Of a DNA stretch of 64,000 nucleotides, positions 53,001 to 61,437 are shown one piece after another (the first letter of the stretch is position 1; each line of letters begins with the position of its first letter). The DNA is taken from NCBI GenBank assembly GCA_017795085.1, contig CP051246.1, forward strand, positions 1,490,514 through 1,554,513. The letters run 5' to 3'. The position numbers and the translations under genes were made by a program. The DNA comes from Salegentibacter sp. Its GTDB lineage: Bacteria > Bacteroidota > Bacteroidia > Flavobacteriales > Flavobacteriaceae. Under the pieces are notes generated by a model. The model searched no databases. It was given only the letters and a program-made list of their open reading frames with translations, and was not told where the DNA came from.

Positions 53001-55077
53001 TCTAGTTTTTACCGATTTTAATATCAGTAGAAATCAGCAGGAGATACGTTTGCATAATAATTATGAAGAAGCTGAAAATAAACATTTTAACCTCGATTTT
53101 AATAATTTTAGTCTTCGAAATATTTTTAACTATTTTAATCCCGAAGAAGAATTGGCAAGTGGCCGTTTAGATGGCGACCTTGTTGTTGAAGATCCTTTTG
53201 GGGCTACGGCAATACTTGCCGGGCTGCAAATAAGCAATTTTTATGTTATGAAAGCTCCGCTTGGCATCCTGAATTTTAAAGCCAATCCCGGGCAGGGAGG
53301 AGGATATAACACAGAATTATCTTTAAAAGAAGGCGATGTAGATTTAGATATTTCCGGAAGATTTCAGCCTAATGAAACCGCAGCAAACCTCGATTTTGAT
53401 ATTCAGCTTAATAAATTGAAAACATCGGTTATTGAGCACTTTTCAATGGGGGAAATTAAAGATTCCCAGGGGAGTATAGCCGGAAATATGAGCATTCAGG
53501 GTACTACAGTAGAGCCGGAATATTCAGGGGAGTTTAATTTTAATAATACCGGCTTTACGGTTTCTATGTTGAATGCTGGTTTTAGGTTTGAAGATGAAAA
53601 TCTGAAGATTGATAATGACGGGATATATTTTAATGATTTTAGCATTCAGGATGAACAGGGGAACAACTTTGTTATGAACGGAGATATTTTAACTGAGAGC
53701 TACCTAAACCCTGAATTTGATTTGCAAGTTGAAGCTAAAGACTTTAATGCACTTAATGCCAGCAGGGATGATAATGAATTATTTTATGGAAAAGCGATTT
53801 TTGATGCTCGGGCAAGAATCACCGGAAATATGAATCTTCCACAAATAAATGGCCGGATTACAATAAATTCTGGTACCGATATCACTTATATTATGCCTGA
53901 TGCCGAATTGGAAATACAGGAACGGGATGGAATTGTAAGATTTGTAAACCGTGAAAATCCCGATGATATTTTAACCGGCAGCAGTGAAAAAGAAGAAGAA
54001 ACAGTACTTTCCGGTTTTATAATTAATTCTTTAGTGGAAATTGAAGAAAATGCTTCTTTTAATATTATTATTAGCAAAGAAACCGGTGATAATTTTAGGG
54101 TAACCGGTAGCGGGGAACTTACCTTTACCATGGATGAAAACGGCAGGATGAATTTATCGGGACGTTATGAAATGAGTGACGGGCATTACGAAATGAATCT
54201 TTATGAGCTGGTAAATCGAAGATTTGATATTGTTGAGGGTAGTAGTATTTCCTGGAGTGGCGACCCTATGGATGCCAGTCTTGATGTTACGGCTGTTTAT
54301 AATATAGAAACTTCAGCTTCTTCATTAATGGCCGCCAGGGATGTGGGCGTTGGACAGAAAGGTGGTCAGTTTCGTCAGGAACTACCTTTTGAGGTTTTTC
54401 TTAATGTTGATGGAGAGCTTATGCAACCTAAACTCTCATTTAATTTAGGTATGCCTGAAGAGGAACGAGGGGCTTTGGGTGGCCAGGTATATGGCAGGAT
54501 TCAGCAATTAAATAATCAGGAAGAGGCTTTAAATAAACAGGTCTTCTCCCTGTTGGTGTTAAACCGGTTTTTTCCCGATACGGGTAGTGATGGTAGTAGC
54601 GGTGGAATGGAAACCATTGCTCGTGATAATTTAAACCAGGCACTTTCCGATCAACTTAACCGCTTTTCAGACCAATTATTGGGGGATACAGGAATCGAGC
54701 TCAATTTTGGGGTAAACAGTTTCACCGATTATCAGGGGGCAGACGGACAACAGCAACGCACACAGGTAGATGTTTCCGCACAAAAAAAGTTACTTGACGA
54801 TCGGTTAATTATAAAAGTGGGAAGTGAAGTTGATGTACAGGGAAATAATCCAAATGAAGAAACGAGTCCGGTAATTGGAAATGTAAGTTTGGAATATTTA
54901 TTAACCGAAAATGGCCGGTACAGATTGCGTGGTTTCCGAAGAAATGAATATGAAAATGTTATTGACGGTCAGCTCATCGTTAGCGGAATTGCACTTATTT
55001 TCACTCGTGAATTTGATAAATTCAGGGAATTATGGAAGAATTTCTTAGGTGAGGAAAATCAGCAACAGAAGGAATAA
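50095..55077 (+). CDS. tamB: TamB-like translocation and assembly module protein (DUF490)
   Basis: A 1660-residue protein with a basic N-terminus (MEKKPKKKKKFKALRV), one membrane helix (about 18-38), a very long beta-rich repeat body like other AsmA/TamB bridge proteins, and a C-terminal DUF490 domain (about 1150-1640), including DGHYEMNLYELVNRRFDIVEG. The start is TTG: an in-frame stop lies 24 nt upstream and no ATG precedes the helix. TamB spans the periplasm and moves lipid between membranes or helps outer-membrane protein insertion. It is directly followed (2 bp) by its partner gene, the TamL-like barrel. Confidence 0.9.
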   Translation: MEKKPKKKKKFKALRVFAKILAGLFILIFLLVLFIRTPWGQNIIVDKITNSYAEKTGTTINIDRVFITFSGNISVEGLYLDDKKGDTLIYSKSLEADIPIIPIIRGNKISINSVDWNGLRANIIRQDSISGFNFDFLQEAFASGDTTTTTQDASASQEFSIGKVNLNDFQINFRDNVSGIDTKLHLGNLAVMMKKTDLKNMNFRIGEASLKNTDLNYLQQNAFPESEEEAGPLPKLVIDKFEIKNVKAHYDSKPDSIEILADLENFYTEIPNLDLEANKFEVDEISLEESLFALNLTTKSSKKTPQNNTETDSAAFSWPDFDIQVKSVKLVENEIKFTENNQEPEKGIFKPSALFIKDFNLKANELYLQDKSAGLALNELSFKEASGINLKEFQANAQINNRELEVSEIKIFLNKNKLEGRLASQYNSVQNLIENTGNPEFNLDFPNFELDLNEIFRFQPALRNNPYLVNLSRMPVKGSLSAHGSFNKLNINIPNLSWGNTLLKTRGDLGNISNPEELQFDFPSISVNSGKSDLQHFVQQDSLGIQIPQKLALRGRAHGNPKNINTRIKLTSSEGNVLIQGTMQNTETIVYKTNLKTEALNLGYILKDERLGNLNLNVESAGRGNDINSLDASLNAEITDFSYNNYEITNLPISGQIKNGNGTINSAYKDENLKFDLESQVALDSVVQEVQLGLNLEGANLKALGLTNRNIKAGFKLNGGFKFEDPENYSLQAKINDGIAVYDNEPYFLGGLEMDAHVEADTTALHVSNQILNLTLESNADPAAFSNALQRHYLSYFNGEKTNVDSLTSPVDVKIRGEIRDSPVLNEVFVTGLEQMDTITMNMDFSEDKQKLTANIDFPRLNYNGNVVDSLAFRVNSDRENFDFEFGFNSIEGGPLLIKKTYLEGKMEQDKLLLDFIANDEDSLLVHVMSEITRPEENLQIHINPSELVFNKKAWEIPETNSMKLTDSNLVFTDFNISRNQQEIRLHNNYEEAENKHFNLDFNNFSLRNIFNYFNPEEELASGRLDGDLVVEDPFGATAILAGLQISNFYVMKAPLGILNFKANPGQGGGYNTELSLKEGDVDLDISGRFQPNETAANLDFDIQLNKLKTSVIEHFSMGEIKDSQGSIAGNMSIQGTTVEPEYSGEFNFNNTGFTVSMLNAGFRFEDENLKIDNDGIYFNDFSIQDEQGNNFVMNGDILTESYLNPEFDLQVEAKDFNALNASRDDNELFYGKAIFDARARITGNMNLPQINGRITINSGTDITYIMPDAELEIQERDGIVRFVNRENPDDILTGSSEKEEETVLSGFIINSLVEIEENASFNIIISKETGDNFRVTGSGELTFTMDENGRMNLSGRYEMSDGHYEMNLYELVNRRFDIVEGSSISWSGDPMDASLDVTAVYNIETSASSLMAARDVGVGQKGGQFRQELPFEVFLNVDGELMQPKLSFNLGMPEEERGALGGQVYGRIQQLNNQEEALNKQVFSLLVLNRFFPDTGSDGSSGGMETIARDNLNQALSDQLNRFSDQLLGDTGIELNFGVNSFTDYQGADGQQQRTQVDVSAQKKLLDDRLIIKVGSEVDVQGNNPNEETSPVIGNVSLEYLLTENGRYRLRGFRRNEYENVIDGQLIVSGIALIFTREFDKFRELWKNFLGEENQQQKE

Positions 55078-55079
55078 TA

Positions 55080-57365
55080 ATGAAAAACATAAGTCATAAA
55101 ATAGCTATATTTTCAATCCTTTTGGGATTTATCATATGCCAATCCTGTAATGTTAAAAAATTTATTCCTGAGGATGAATTATTATATTCAGGTGCTACGG
55201 TAGCATTAAATGCTCCTGATAGTATAAAAGCACCAAATCGTATTAAAGAAGAAGTTCGTTCCGTTCTCAGGCCCCAGCCAAATAGTAAATTTCTGGGGAT
55301 GCGTCCCGGACTCTATTTTCATTATAAAGCAGCACGGGAAAAACCGGGATTTATTAATAAATTTCTTAATAATAAAATAGGAGAGGAGCCGGTTTATATT
55401 TCTGATGTTGATTTATCTCAAACCGGAGATTTCATTGAAAACCGTCTTGAAAACCGCGGATATTTTTATAGTTCGGTATCGGGTGAAATAGAAGAAAACC
55501 CAGATAAAAAAGAAGCCGGGCTTACTTATGCCGTTCAGGTTGTGATGCCTTACCGAAAAGAAACGTTCACTTTTGAAGGGGATAGCCTGCCGGTACAAAA
55601 AACAATTCAGAAAACATTATCTGAAACGTATATCCAGGACGATATGCGTTTTGATCTTAATGTTTTTAAAGCCGAACGTGAACGTATTGACCTGGCGATT
55701 AAAGATAGTGGATATTACAATTTTAATGAGGCTTTTTTAATTTTTGAAACTGATACCAATAGCTATGAAAACAGCAGGAAATATGACTTGTATTTAAGAC
55801 TTAAGAACAACGTACCGGCAAAAGCTGTTATTCCCTACAAAATTGACCGGGTTAATATTTATCCTAATTATAAAATAGGCGGCCGTGATAGCATTCCCCA
55901 GGATACCGTTAAGCTAAACGGAAAGAATTTTTTCCAGGAAACTGAAATTTTTAAACCCAAATATCTAGAACCCTATATTCAAATCGATAAAGACGATTTT
56001 TACAACCCACAAAATTCTAAAAATACCAGTCGGCGTCTGGGTTCTATTGGCGCTTATAAATTTGTGAATATTAATTACAAAGAATTAGACAGTCTTCAAA
56101 CCGATAGTCTAGGCCATCTGGAAGCCAATATCTATCTTTCGCCAATTAAAAAGCGTAGTTTACGAGCTGAAATCCAAGCGGTTACTAAATCTAATAATTT
56201 TGCCGGACCCGGGCTGGCCTTAACCTATAGTAACCGTAATTTGTTTAAAGGGGGTGAGATTTTAAATTTAACGACAAAATTAGGCTATGAACAACAAATT
56301 GCCGGTGGGAGCCAGCGGGGTTTGAACAGTATACAATTGGGTGCCGAGGGCGAGATTATTTTTCCGCGTTTACTTTTCCCTGTTAAAATAAACCATCATT
56401 GGTTTAAATATGCCATTCCAAAAACCAAAACCAGTTTGGGGGTAGATTTCTTGAGCAGGAGTAAACTTTTTACTTTGGTCTCGGCTTCCTCCCGTTTTGG
56501 ATATTCCTGGCAGGCCAATCGTTATGTAAGTCACCAGCTTAATCCCATTTCACTTAATTATGTACAACTTGCCCAAACCACGGAAGAATTTGATAAAATA
56601 TTAAGAGAAAACCCATTTTTAGAAAATAGCTTTAGCCAGGAGTTTATTTCAGGATTAACTTATTCATTTGTTTATAACGGACTGATAGATTCTAAGAAAA
56701 GGCATCAATTTTTCTTTAATTTCAATTTTGATACTGCTGGAAATAGCATTGATATTTTCAATAATTCATCACAAGAAAGCCCCAAAAAATTTTTAGGGCT
56801 GGAATACGCACAATATGCAAAAGGGGATATAGATATACGCTATCATCTAAAGGTGGGTAGTGCGCAAAAAATTGCAACCCGTTTGTTTGCCGGTTATGGT
56901 TATGCCTACGGAAATTCAAATATTCTACCTTTTACCAAGCAATATTTTTCGGGAGGTCCATACAGCGTTCGTGCTTTCCGAATTCGTTCTCTGGGTCCCG
57001 GGACCTATACGCCCGAAGATATAGATAATAGCTTTTTTGACCAGGCCGGAAATATTCGTCTGGAGGCTAATATTGAATATCGTTTTCCTATTTTTTCTTT
57101 TCTGAAAGGTGCCGTATTTGCCGATGCCGGAAATGTTTGGAACTCAAAAGAAAATCCATCACTTCCAGGAGGAAAATTCAGCTCTGATTTTATTAATGAA
57201 TTGGGAATTGGAGGAGGGGCAGGCCTGCGAATAGATATTCAAAGTTTTGTGATACGATTTGATTTGGCAGCACCTTTTCATGACCCAAGACTGGAAAAAG
57301 GAAATCGCTGGAATTTTGATTACCAAAATCCCGTTTTCAATTTTGCCATAGGTTATCCTTTTTAA
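55080..57365 (+). CDS. tamL: TamL: lipoprotein BamA/TamA-family outer-membrane barrel
   Basis: A 761-residue protein with a lipobox (ICQSC, cleavage near residue 23), POTRA-like domains (about 30-330) and a C-terminal 16-strand barrel. The lid-lock-like motif FSGGPYSVRAFRIRSLGPG lies around 615-640, and the end is FNFAIGYPF with a terminal aromatic. Bacteroidota use this lipoprotein homologue of TamA with TamB. It starts 2 bp after tamB, so both are made together. Its stop interlocks with that of upp in TTAA. Confidence 0.9.
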   Translation: MKNISHKIAIFSILLGFIICQSCNVKKFIPEDELLYSGATVALNAPDSIKAPNRIKEEVRSVLRPQPNSKFLGMRPGLYFHYKAAREKPGFINKFLNNKIGEEPVYISDVDLSQTGDFIENRLENRGYFYSSVSGEIEENPDKKEAGLTYAVQVVMPYRKETFTFEGDSLPVQKTIQKTLSETYIQDDMRFDLNVFKAERERIDLAIKDSGYYNFNEAFLIFETDTNSYENSRKYDLYLRLKNNVPAKAVIPYKIDRVNIYPNYKIGGRDSIPQDTVKLNGKNFFQETEIFKPKYLEPYIQIDKDDFYNPQNSKNTSRRLGSIGAYKFVNINYKELDSLQTDSLGHLEANIYLSPIKKRSLRAEIQAVTKSNNFAGPGLALTYSNRNLFKGGEILNLTTKLGYEQQIAGGSQRGLNSIQLGAEGEIIFPRLLFPVKINHHWFKYAIPKTKTSLGVDFLSRSKLFTLVSASSRFGYSWQANRYVSHQLNPISLNYVQLAQTTEEFDKILRENPFLENSFSQEFISGLTYSFVYNGLIDSKKRHQFFFNFNFDTAGNSIDIFNNSSQESPKKFLGLEYAQYAKGDIDIRYHLKVGSAQKIATRLFAGYGYAYGNSNILPFTKQYFSGGPYSVRAFRIRSLGPGTYTPEDIDNSFFDQAGNIRLEANIEYRFPIFSFLKGAVFADAGNVWNSKENPSLPGGKFSSDFINELGIGGGAGLRIDIQSFVIRFDLAAPFHDPRLEKGNRWNFDYQNPVFNFAIGYPF

Positions 57366-58021
57366 TGCTGAAGTTTGCTACCATAGCACAAATCGCCCGC
57401 ATCGCCAAGTCCAGGTACAATATATCCCCTTTCATCGAGCTTATCATCAATAGCTGCAATCCATAATTTGGTATTTTCCGGAAAGACTTTTTGAAGCATT
57501 TCAATACCCGGTTTCGCACCAATGACGGAAACCAAATGAATTTCTTTTGGCGTGCCCATACTTTTTAACGATTCATAAACATTTACAAATGAACTTCCGG
57601 TGGCCAGCATAGGATCGGCAAGGATTAGGGTTTTATTTTCTAAAGAAGGAGAAGCGAGGTATTCTACCACAATTTCAAAATTCTCATCATCATTTGGATG
57701 ATGGCGATAGGCCGAAATAAATGAATTTTCAGCATCATCAAAATAGTTTAACAGGCCTTCATGTAAAGGTAATCCTGCGCGCAGGATACTGCACAAAACA
57801 ATTTGAGAAGAAGGAATAGCCATTTGTGCTTTTCCCAGCGGACTTTCAATATTTTGTGTTTTATATTCAAGACTTTTACTAAGCTCATAGCCCAAAATTT
57901 CTCCCAAGCGCTGAATGTTCCGCCTAAATCGCATTCGGTCTTTTTGAACCTCAATATCACGTAATTGAGCAATAAATTTTGAAGCAATAGAATGAGATGC
58001 CAAAAGATGATTAACTTGCAT
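57362..58021 (-). CDS. upp: Uracil phosphoribosyltransferase
   Basis: A 219-residue type I phosphoribosyltransferase. The PRPP-binding loop is ILADPMLATGSS (about 133-144), and RAGLPLHEGLL and the flexible hood region follow the UPRT pattern; the C-terminal GYIVPGLGDAGDLCYG forms the uracil site. It makes UMP from uracil and PRPP for pyrimidine salvage. It stands alone, convergent with tamL through a TTAA stop overlap. Confidence 0.93.
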   Translation of the reverse strand: MQVNHLLASHSIASKFIAQLRDIEVQKDRMRFRRNIQRLGEILGYELSKSLEYKTQNIESPLGKAQMAIPSSQIVLCSILRAGLPLHEGLLNYFDDAENSFISAYRHHPNDDENFEIVVEYLASPSLENKTLILADPMLATGSSFVNVYESLKSMGTPKEIHLVSVIGAKPGIEMLQKVFPENTKLWIAAIDDKLDERGYIVPGLGDAGDLCYGSKLQH

Positions 58022-58046
58022 AATTGAAAGTTTACATTAACTATAA

Positions 58047-58075
58047 CAAAACTAAAAGTTACAGATAAAATACAA
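58047..58075 (-). promoter_or_regulatory. Promoter of upp (TTG-N18-TAGTTTTG)
   Basis: On the minus strand a -33-like TTG (58075-58073) and a perfect -7 box TAGTTTTG (58054-58047) are 18 nt apart, about 26 nt upstream of the start. Confidence 0.5.
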
Positions 58076-58104
58076 CTAATCTGTAAGAGTTTTTATTTTG
58101 GTCA

Positions 58105-58112
58105 TATTTTTG
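58105..58112 (+). promoter_or_regulatory. -7 promoter box (TATTTTTG) for the secreted hypothetical gene
   Basis: Perfect TAnnTTTG box, 36 nt before the ATG at 58149. Confidence 0.5.
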
Positions 58113-58148
58113 ATATAAGTTAATGAAAAGATTAATCTAAATATTTCT

Positions 58149-58781
58149 ATGAAAGCTGTTTTTACTTTGTTTCTTTTTGGGGTTATTAGTCTTTTCAGCC
58201 TTAAGGCTAAGGCTCAGATTGAAATTCCGCGGACTACCAATTCTGGAGGAGTTTTAAAAGCCGAACCAGAAAAAAGCAGTGCTTTCCCTTTGCTTAGAAG
58301 AGAAGAAACCAACGATAAAGACAGTAAATGGCTTCGGGATGATGAACCGAAAAAAATAGATTTTCGTGAGAAAAACGACGATTTAAAAACTGCGGGCGAT
58401 GTAGCTAAAGAAAAATTAGATAAAGACCGCGAAGCCAGGGAGGCCTATGGAGAAAATCAAAGCCTTGGTGAAATTAAAACCGGTGGCAAATTTGTGGAAT
58501 TATACAGTAGAGACCACGAATATGTTGATGGTGACAAGGTTCAAATCTATGTTAATGGCGTAAAGGTACAGCGTGTAAACCTAACTGCTGGCTATACTCC
58601 GGTTTTAGCAAAATTGCAAAGCGGTATAAACACCATAGAGTTTGAAGCTTTAAACCAGGGAGAATCGGGACCCAATACCGCCGAATTAAAAGTTTTGGAC
58701 GATGAAGGTAATTTGGTGGCTTCCAAAGAATGGAATTTACTTACCGGTGCAAAAGCTACTTTATTGGTCATAAAAGAATAG
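58149..58781 (+). CDS. Secreted hypothetical protein with Ig-like C-terminal domain
   Basis: A 210-residue protein with a signal peptide (about 1-22, ending KAKAQ). A charged, probably disordered region (about 25-110, many Lys/Glu/Asp) precedes a beta-rich domain (about 112-210) with KFVELYSRDHEYVDGDKVQI, in the style of an Ig-like fold. No sorting domain of type IX secretion is seen, so the location is periplasm or surface. Function unknown; I know no family name for it. Confidence 0.65.
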   Translation: MKAVFTLFLFGVISLFSLKAKAQIEIPRTTNSGGVLKAEPEKSSAFPLLRREETNDKDSKWLRDDEPKKIDFREKNDDLKTAGDVAKEKLDKDREAREAYGENQSLGEIKTGGKFVELYSRDHEYVDGDKVQIYVNGVKVQRVNLTAGYTPVLAKLQSGINTIEFEALNQGESGPNTAELKVLDDEGNLVASKEWNLLTGAKATLLVIKE

Positions 58782-58972
58782 TTTCTGTGTGACACTTTTG
58801 ACCATTTAAGTCGACCTGGTTTCAGAAATATTTCAGGCTTAAAATTCAATTTCTTTAATTTTTTCCTTTCTATACTGCTTTAACTTAACATTAAACCGTT
58901 AAGTAGTTGCCAAAAGCTGATTTTATTATTTTTTCTTACTAAATTTAAGTTGCAACCAATTTAATTTTAATT

Positions 58973-59434
58973 ATGGACAAAGTATTAATCGCGATAGATT
59001 ATCATCCGGTTTCAGAAAAAGTAGCCCGCGCCGGTTATGAACTCGCTCAGAAAATGAATGCGGAAGTTTGCCTATTGCATGTACTGGCAGATATGAGTTA
59101 TTACAGCATGCAATATCAGCCTTTCTTAGGCTATGAAGGCTATGATGATATGGCCCTTGATATAAATATAGCTTCAGAAATGCGACAAGTAGCTGAAGAT
59201 TATTTAAAAACCGCCGCTTCCAATCTAAATGATAAAAAAGTGGGTATCAAACTTATAGAAGGTGATAAAGCTTCAGCAATTTTAGATTATGCCCGGCGAT
59301 GGCATGCTAATTTAATTGTTATGGGAACACATAGCCATTCGTTTTTAGAAAAACTACTCATGGGAACCGTAGCTTCCGAAGTGCTTGAAAAAACTGAAAT
59401 CCCGGTTTTTATGGTGCCTATAAAAAAGGATTAA
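58973..59434 (+). CDS. Universal stress protein (UspA family)
   Basis: A 153-residue single USP domain. The start KVLIAIDYHPVSEKVARAGY and the ATP-binding motif VMGTHSHSFLEKLLMGTVAS (G-x2-G-x9-G(S/T)-like) are typical. It is likely a nucleotide-binding stress protein in the cytoplasm. Alone in its transcript; the stop interlocks with the convergent AEC gene in TTAA. Confidence 0.9.
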   Translation: MDKVLIAIDYHPVSEKVARAGYELAQKMNAEVCLLHVLADMSYYSMQYQPFLGYEGYDDMALDINIASEMRQVAEDYLKTAASNLNDKKVGIKLIEGDKASAILDYARRWHANLIVMGTHSHSFLEKLLMGTVASEVLEKTEIPVFMVPIKKD

Positions 59435-60348
59435 TTCATCATTAAAAAAGCTAAAAAAGGTACAAGGATTAAAGAGAGTACCATAGATAGCAAAACCAAC
59501 AAGGCAGATTCTTGCTGTTTTGACCTTAAAAATGAAGCAAAAACAGTAAGGTTTGCAGCGATAGGGAAGAGGGGGATAAGCGCCATAACCTGGCGCTCCT
59601 CTCCAGTTAACCCGTTAATCATACCATATTCTAATCCCAGCAGTAAAGCGGTAATTATTACCGCACTCAGCGCCCTAATTCCCAGCACTTTTGAGTAATA
59701 CGGCCAGTTGAGTTTTTTAAAATTGATGTTGCTGATATTCATCCCTATAATTAACATTCCGGCTACCGAAACAACAATTCCCAGGAAATCGGTGACGGGG
59801 GAAACGAACTCCGGCGGTTTGAAATTCAAAATTTTTAGAATAACGGCCAGTACAAAAACATAAATAAAAGGGATTTTAAAGACTTCTTTAATTGATTGTC
59901 GTGTTGCAAATCGGGATTTTGCCACCTGAACATAACCAATAATATTTCCATAAAGTGCCGTACCAATATAAATACAAATTAGCGTAGTAACTGCCTCTTT
60001 TCCAAAAAGCGCGATAACGGTTGGAATACCGAAGAAAGCCACGTTAAAAAATGAAAAACTACTGCGTAGCAAATGCGGGTTCTCCAGGTCTTTAAACTGC
60101 TTGTAAATCCAGGTAGCCGGGATGACCATTAAAGCGGCTAATCCAAAAGAGATAACCGGTAAAATAGCCAGTTTTTCTACCGAAGCTTCCAGGACATGAT
60201 CGATCACCAAAATGGGCATAAACAAAAACAATAGCGGTTTATGCACAAATTTTTGGGGTAGGATTTTCTTCTTTTTTAAGAAGAAGCCTACGGGAATACA
60301 CAATAAATATGGAAGTAAAGAGAGATAAAGATTAGTAAATATTTCCAT
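59431..60348 (-). CDS. AEC-family transporter
   Basis: A 305-residue protein with ten predicted helices. NLYLSLLPYLLCIPVGFFLKK and the central HVLEASVEKLAILPVI segments fit the auxin-efflux-carrier (AEC) family; SSFSFFNVAFFGIPTVIALFG is the conserved helix-break region. Such carriers export or take up organic acids such as malate or malonate. Its start lies 17 bp inside a short upstream frame, which may be a gene remnant. Confidence 0.82.
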   Translation of the reverse strand: MEIFTNLYLSLLPYLLCIPVGFFLKKKKILPQKFVHKPLLFLFMPILVIDHVLEASVEKLAILPVISFGLAALMVIPATWIYKQFKDLENPHLLRSSFSFFNVAFFGIPTVIALFGKEAVTTLICIYIGTALYGNIIGYVQVAKSRFATRQSIKEVFKIPFIYVFVLAVILKILNFKPPEFVSPVTDFLGIVVSVAGMLIIGMNISNINFKKLNWPYYSKVLGIRALSAVIITALLLGLEYGMINGLTGEERQVMALIPLFPIAANLTVFASFLRSKQQESALLVLLSMVLSLILVPFLAFLMMN

Positions 60349-60578
60349 CTTCCCTTATTTTGTATAAAACATCATCGGTAAACCTGGCAATGGTTTTTAC
60401 ATTAAACCAAACCGTGTTTACATCCATAAGCATTCCGTTTGTTAAATGCTCAATAAATTGAATTACTAATTCTATTTTTATAAAAGCGGCCGAACCCACA
60501 AGCCTCACCGCCAATAATAATAATTTTTTCCCACTCGCTTTGGCCCCCTTTAATAGTTTTACCATCAATAGCAATCAA
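60332..60578 (-). pseudogene. Possible frameshifted gene remnant upstream of the AEC transporter gene
   Basis: Two adjacent minus-strand frames look protein-like and complementary. One (60578-60450) reads IAIDGKTIKGGQSEWEKIII, then IGGEACGFGRFYKN; the other takes over near TTTTATAAAAATAG and ends IARFTDDVLYKIREDGNIY at 60332. The IDGKTIKG start recalls ISAs1-type transposases, but the rest does not fit, so I do not name it. The two halves could be one small gene broken by a frameshift, at the edge of a region with different base composition. It may also be chance. Confidence 0.3.
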
Positions 60579-60673
60579 CGTATACTTATGTCAAAGAATA
60601 AGTAGCAGGTTTTATAGCTTCTTATTCGTCAGGATAAAGATATGAATATATTATGTATAAACCCTAATACGTA

Positions 60674-60721
60674 AAATATGATAAATATTATCTAAATATG
60701 ATTATTAATATTGTATTTTTG
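60674..60721 (+). promoter_or_regulatory. Promoter of the pilus-like locus with a tandem AT-rich repeat
   Basis: Perfect -7 box TATTTTTG (60714-60721), 27 nt before the ATG at 60749. Upstream, AAATATGATAA (60674-60684) and AAATATGATTA (60694-60704) repeat with 20-bp spacing, about two helical turns, suitable for a regulator on one DNA face. Confidence 0.4.
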
Positions 60722-60748
60722 TCAAATAATAATTTAAAACTAAATATC

Positions 60749-61315
60749 ATGAAAACACGAAAATTAATTTTCTCAGCATTAGTATTGTTTTCATTTGTCT
60801 TTGTTCAAGCTCAAGATATTGATACTGATTCACACATTATTACCATTTCTGCTCCCGCATTGGCCCTTGTTGATATTGAACCTTCTGCAGACAATACAAT
60901 TATTATGGACTTTACCGCTCCCACAGAAGCCGGTTTGCCTTTGACCGCTCCCGTGGATAATACGGATTTGTGGTTAAATTATTCCTCAATAATTGACGGT
61001 GATAACGCTAATAGAGCGATTTCGGTTGAAGTCGATGCCCTCTACCCAGGTGCTGATATTTTAGTGGAGGCAAGTACTGATGCAGGTAATGGCGATGGAA
61101 TTGTGGGAACTCCTTCTGCACAACTTACGTTGACGGTAGCTCCACAGAATATCATCACAGGTATTGGTAGCGCATACACCGGAGATGGAACAAGCAATGG
61201 TCACAACCTTACCTATTCGTTGGAAGCTTCTGGAGGGGGAACAGCTGACTATGCCGATCTTGAGGCAAATGCAGGTACTGATATCACGGCTACTTACACC
61301 ATATCTGATAACTAA
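60749..61315 (+). CDS. Secreted Cys-free beta-rich protein, possible pilus or surface-fibre subunit
   Basis: A 188-residue protein with signal peptide (about 1-22, ending VQAQ). Start at 60749 is chosen because the peptide MKTRKLIFSALVLFSF is a clean signal and the -7 box fits. The mature protein has no Cys, is rich in Ala, Thr, Asp and Gly, and opens with alternating hydrophobic residues (HIITISAPALALVDI); it ends in a beta strand (ITATYTISDN). This resembles fimbrial-type subunits or DUF4402-like proteins, but no family is certain. It is followed by an Ig-type chaperone-like and a barrel gene. Base composition is GC-richer than the rest. Confidence 0.6.
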   Translation: MKTRKLIFSALVLFSFVFVQAQDIDTDSHIITISAPALALVDIEPSADNTIIMDFTAPTEAGLPLTAPVDNTDLWLNYSSIIDGDNANRAISVEVDALYPGADILVEASTDAGNGDGIVGTPSAQLTLTVAPQNIITGIGSAYTGDGTSNGHNLTYSLEASGGGTADYADLEANAGTDITATYTISDN

Positions 61316-61330
61316 TTGATAGGTATCAAT
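61315..61330 (+). repeat. Short dyad at the subunit-gene stop codon
   Basis: ATTGATA-GG-TATCAAT, 7-bp arms, touching the stop codon; a TGTCA/TGACA pair follows around 61346-61362. They could attenuate transcription into the next gene, which would give more subunit than assembly factors. Confidence 0.35.
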
Positions 61331-61437
61331 AAAATAGGGGTAACTTGTCATTAAATTGACAGCTTATTTAACTTTTCAACGCAAAGGTAGCAGTTGTTTG
61401 TCTTATGACACATTTTCTATAACCAAAAAAAACGGGC

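Noticed and set aside
61061..61351. A minus-strand frame across the subunit-like gene end
   Set aside because: It lies opposite a gene with signal peptide and promoter, and shows no coding character.
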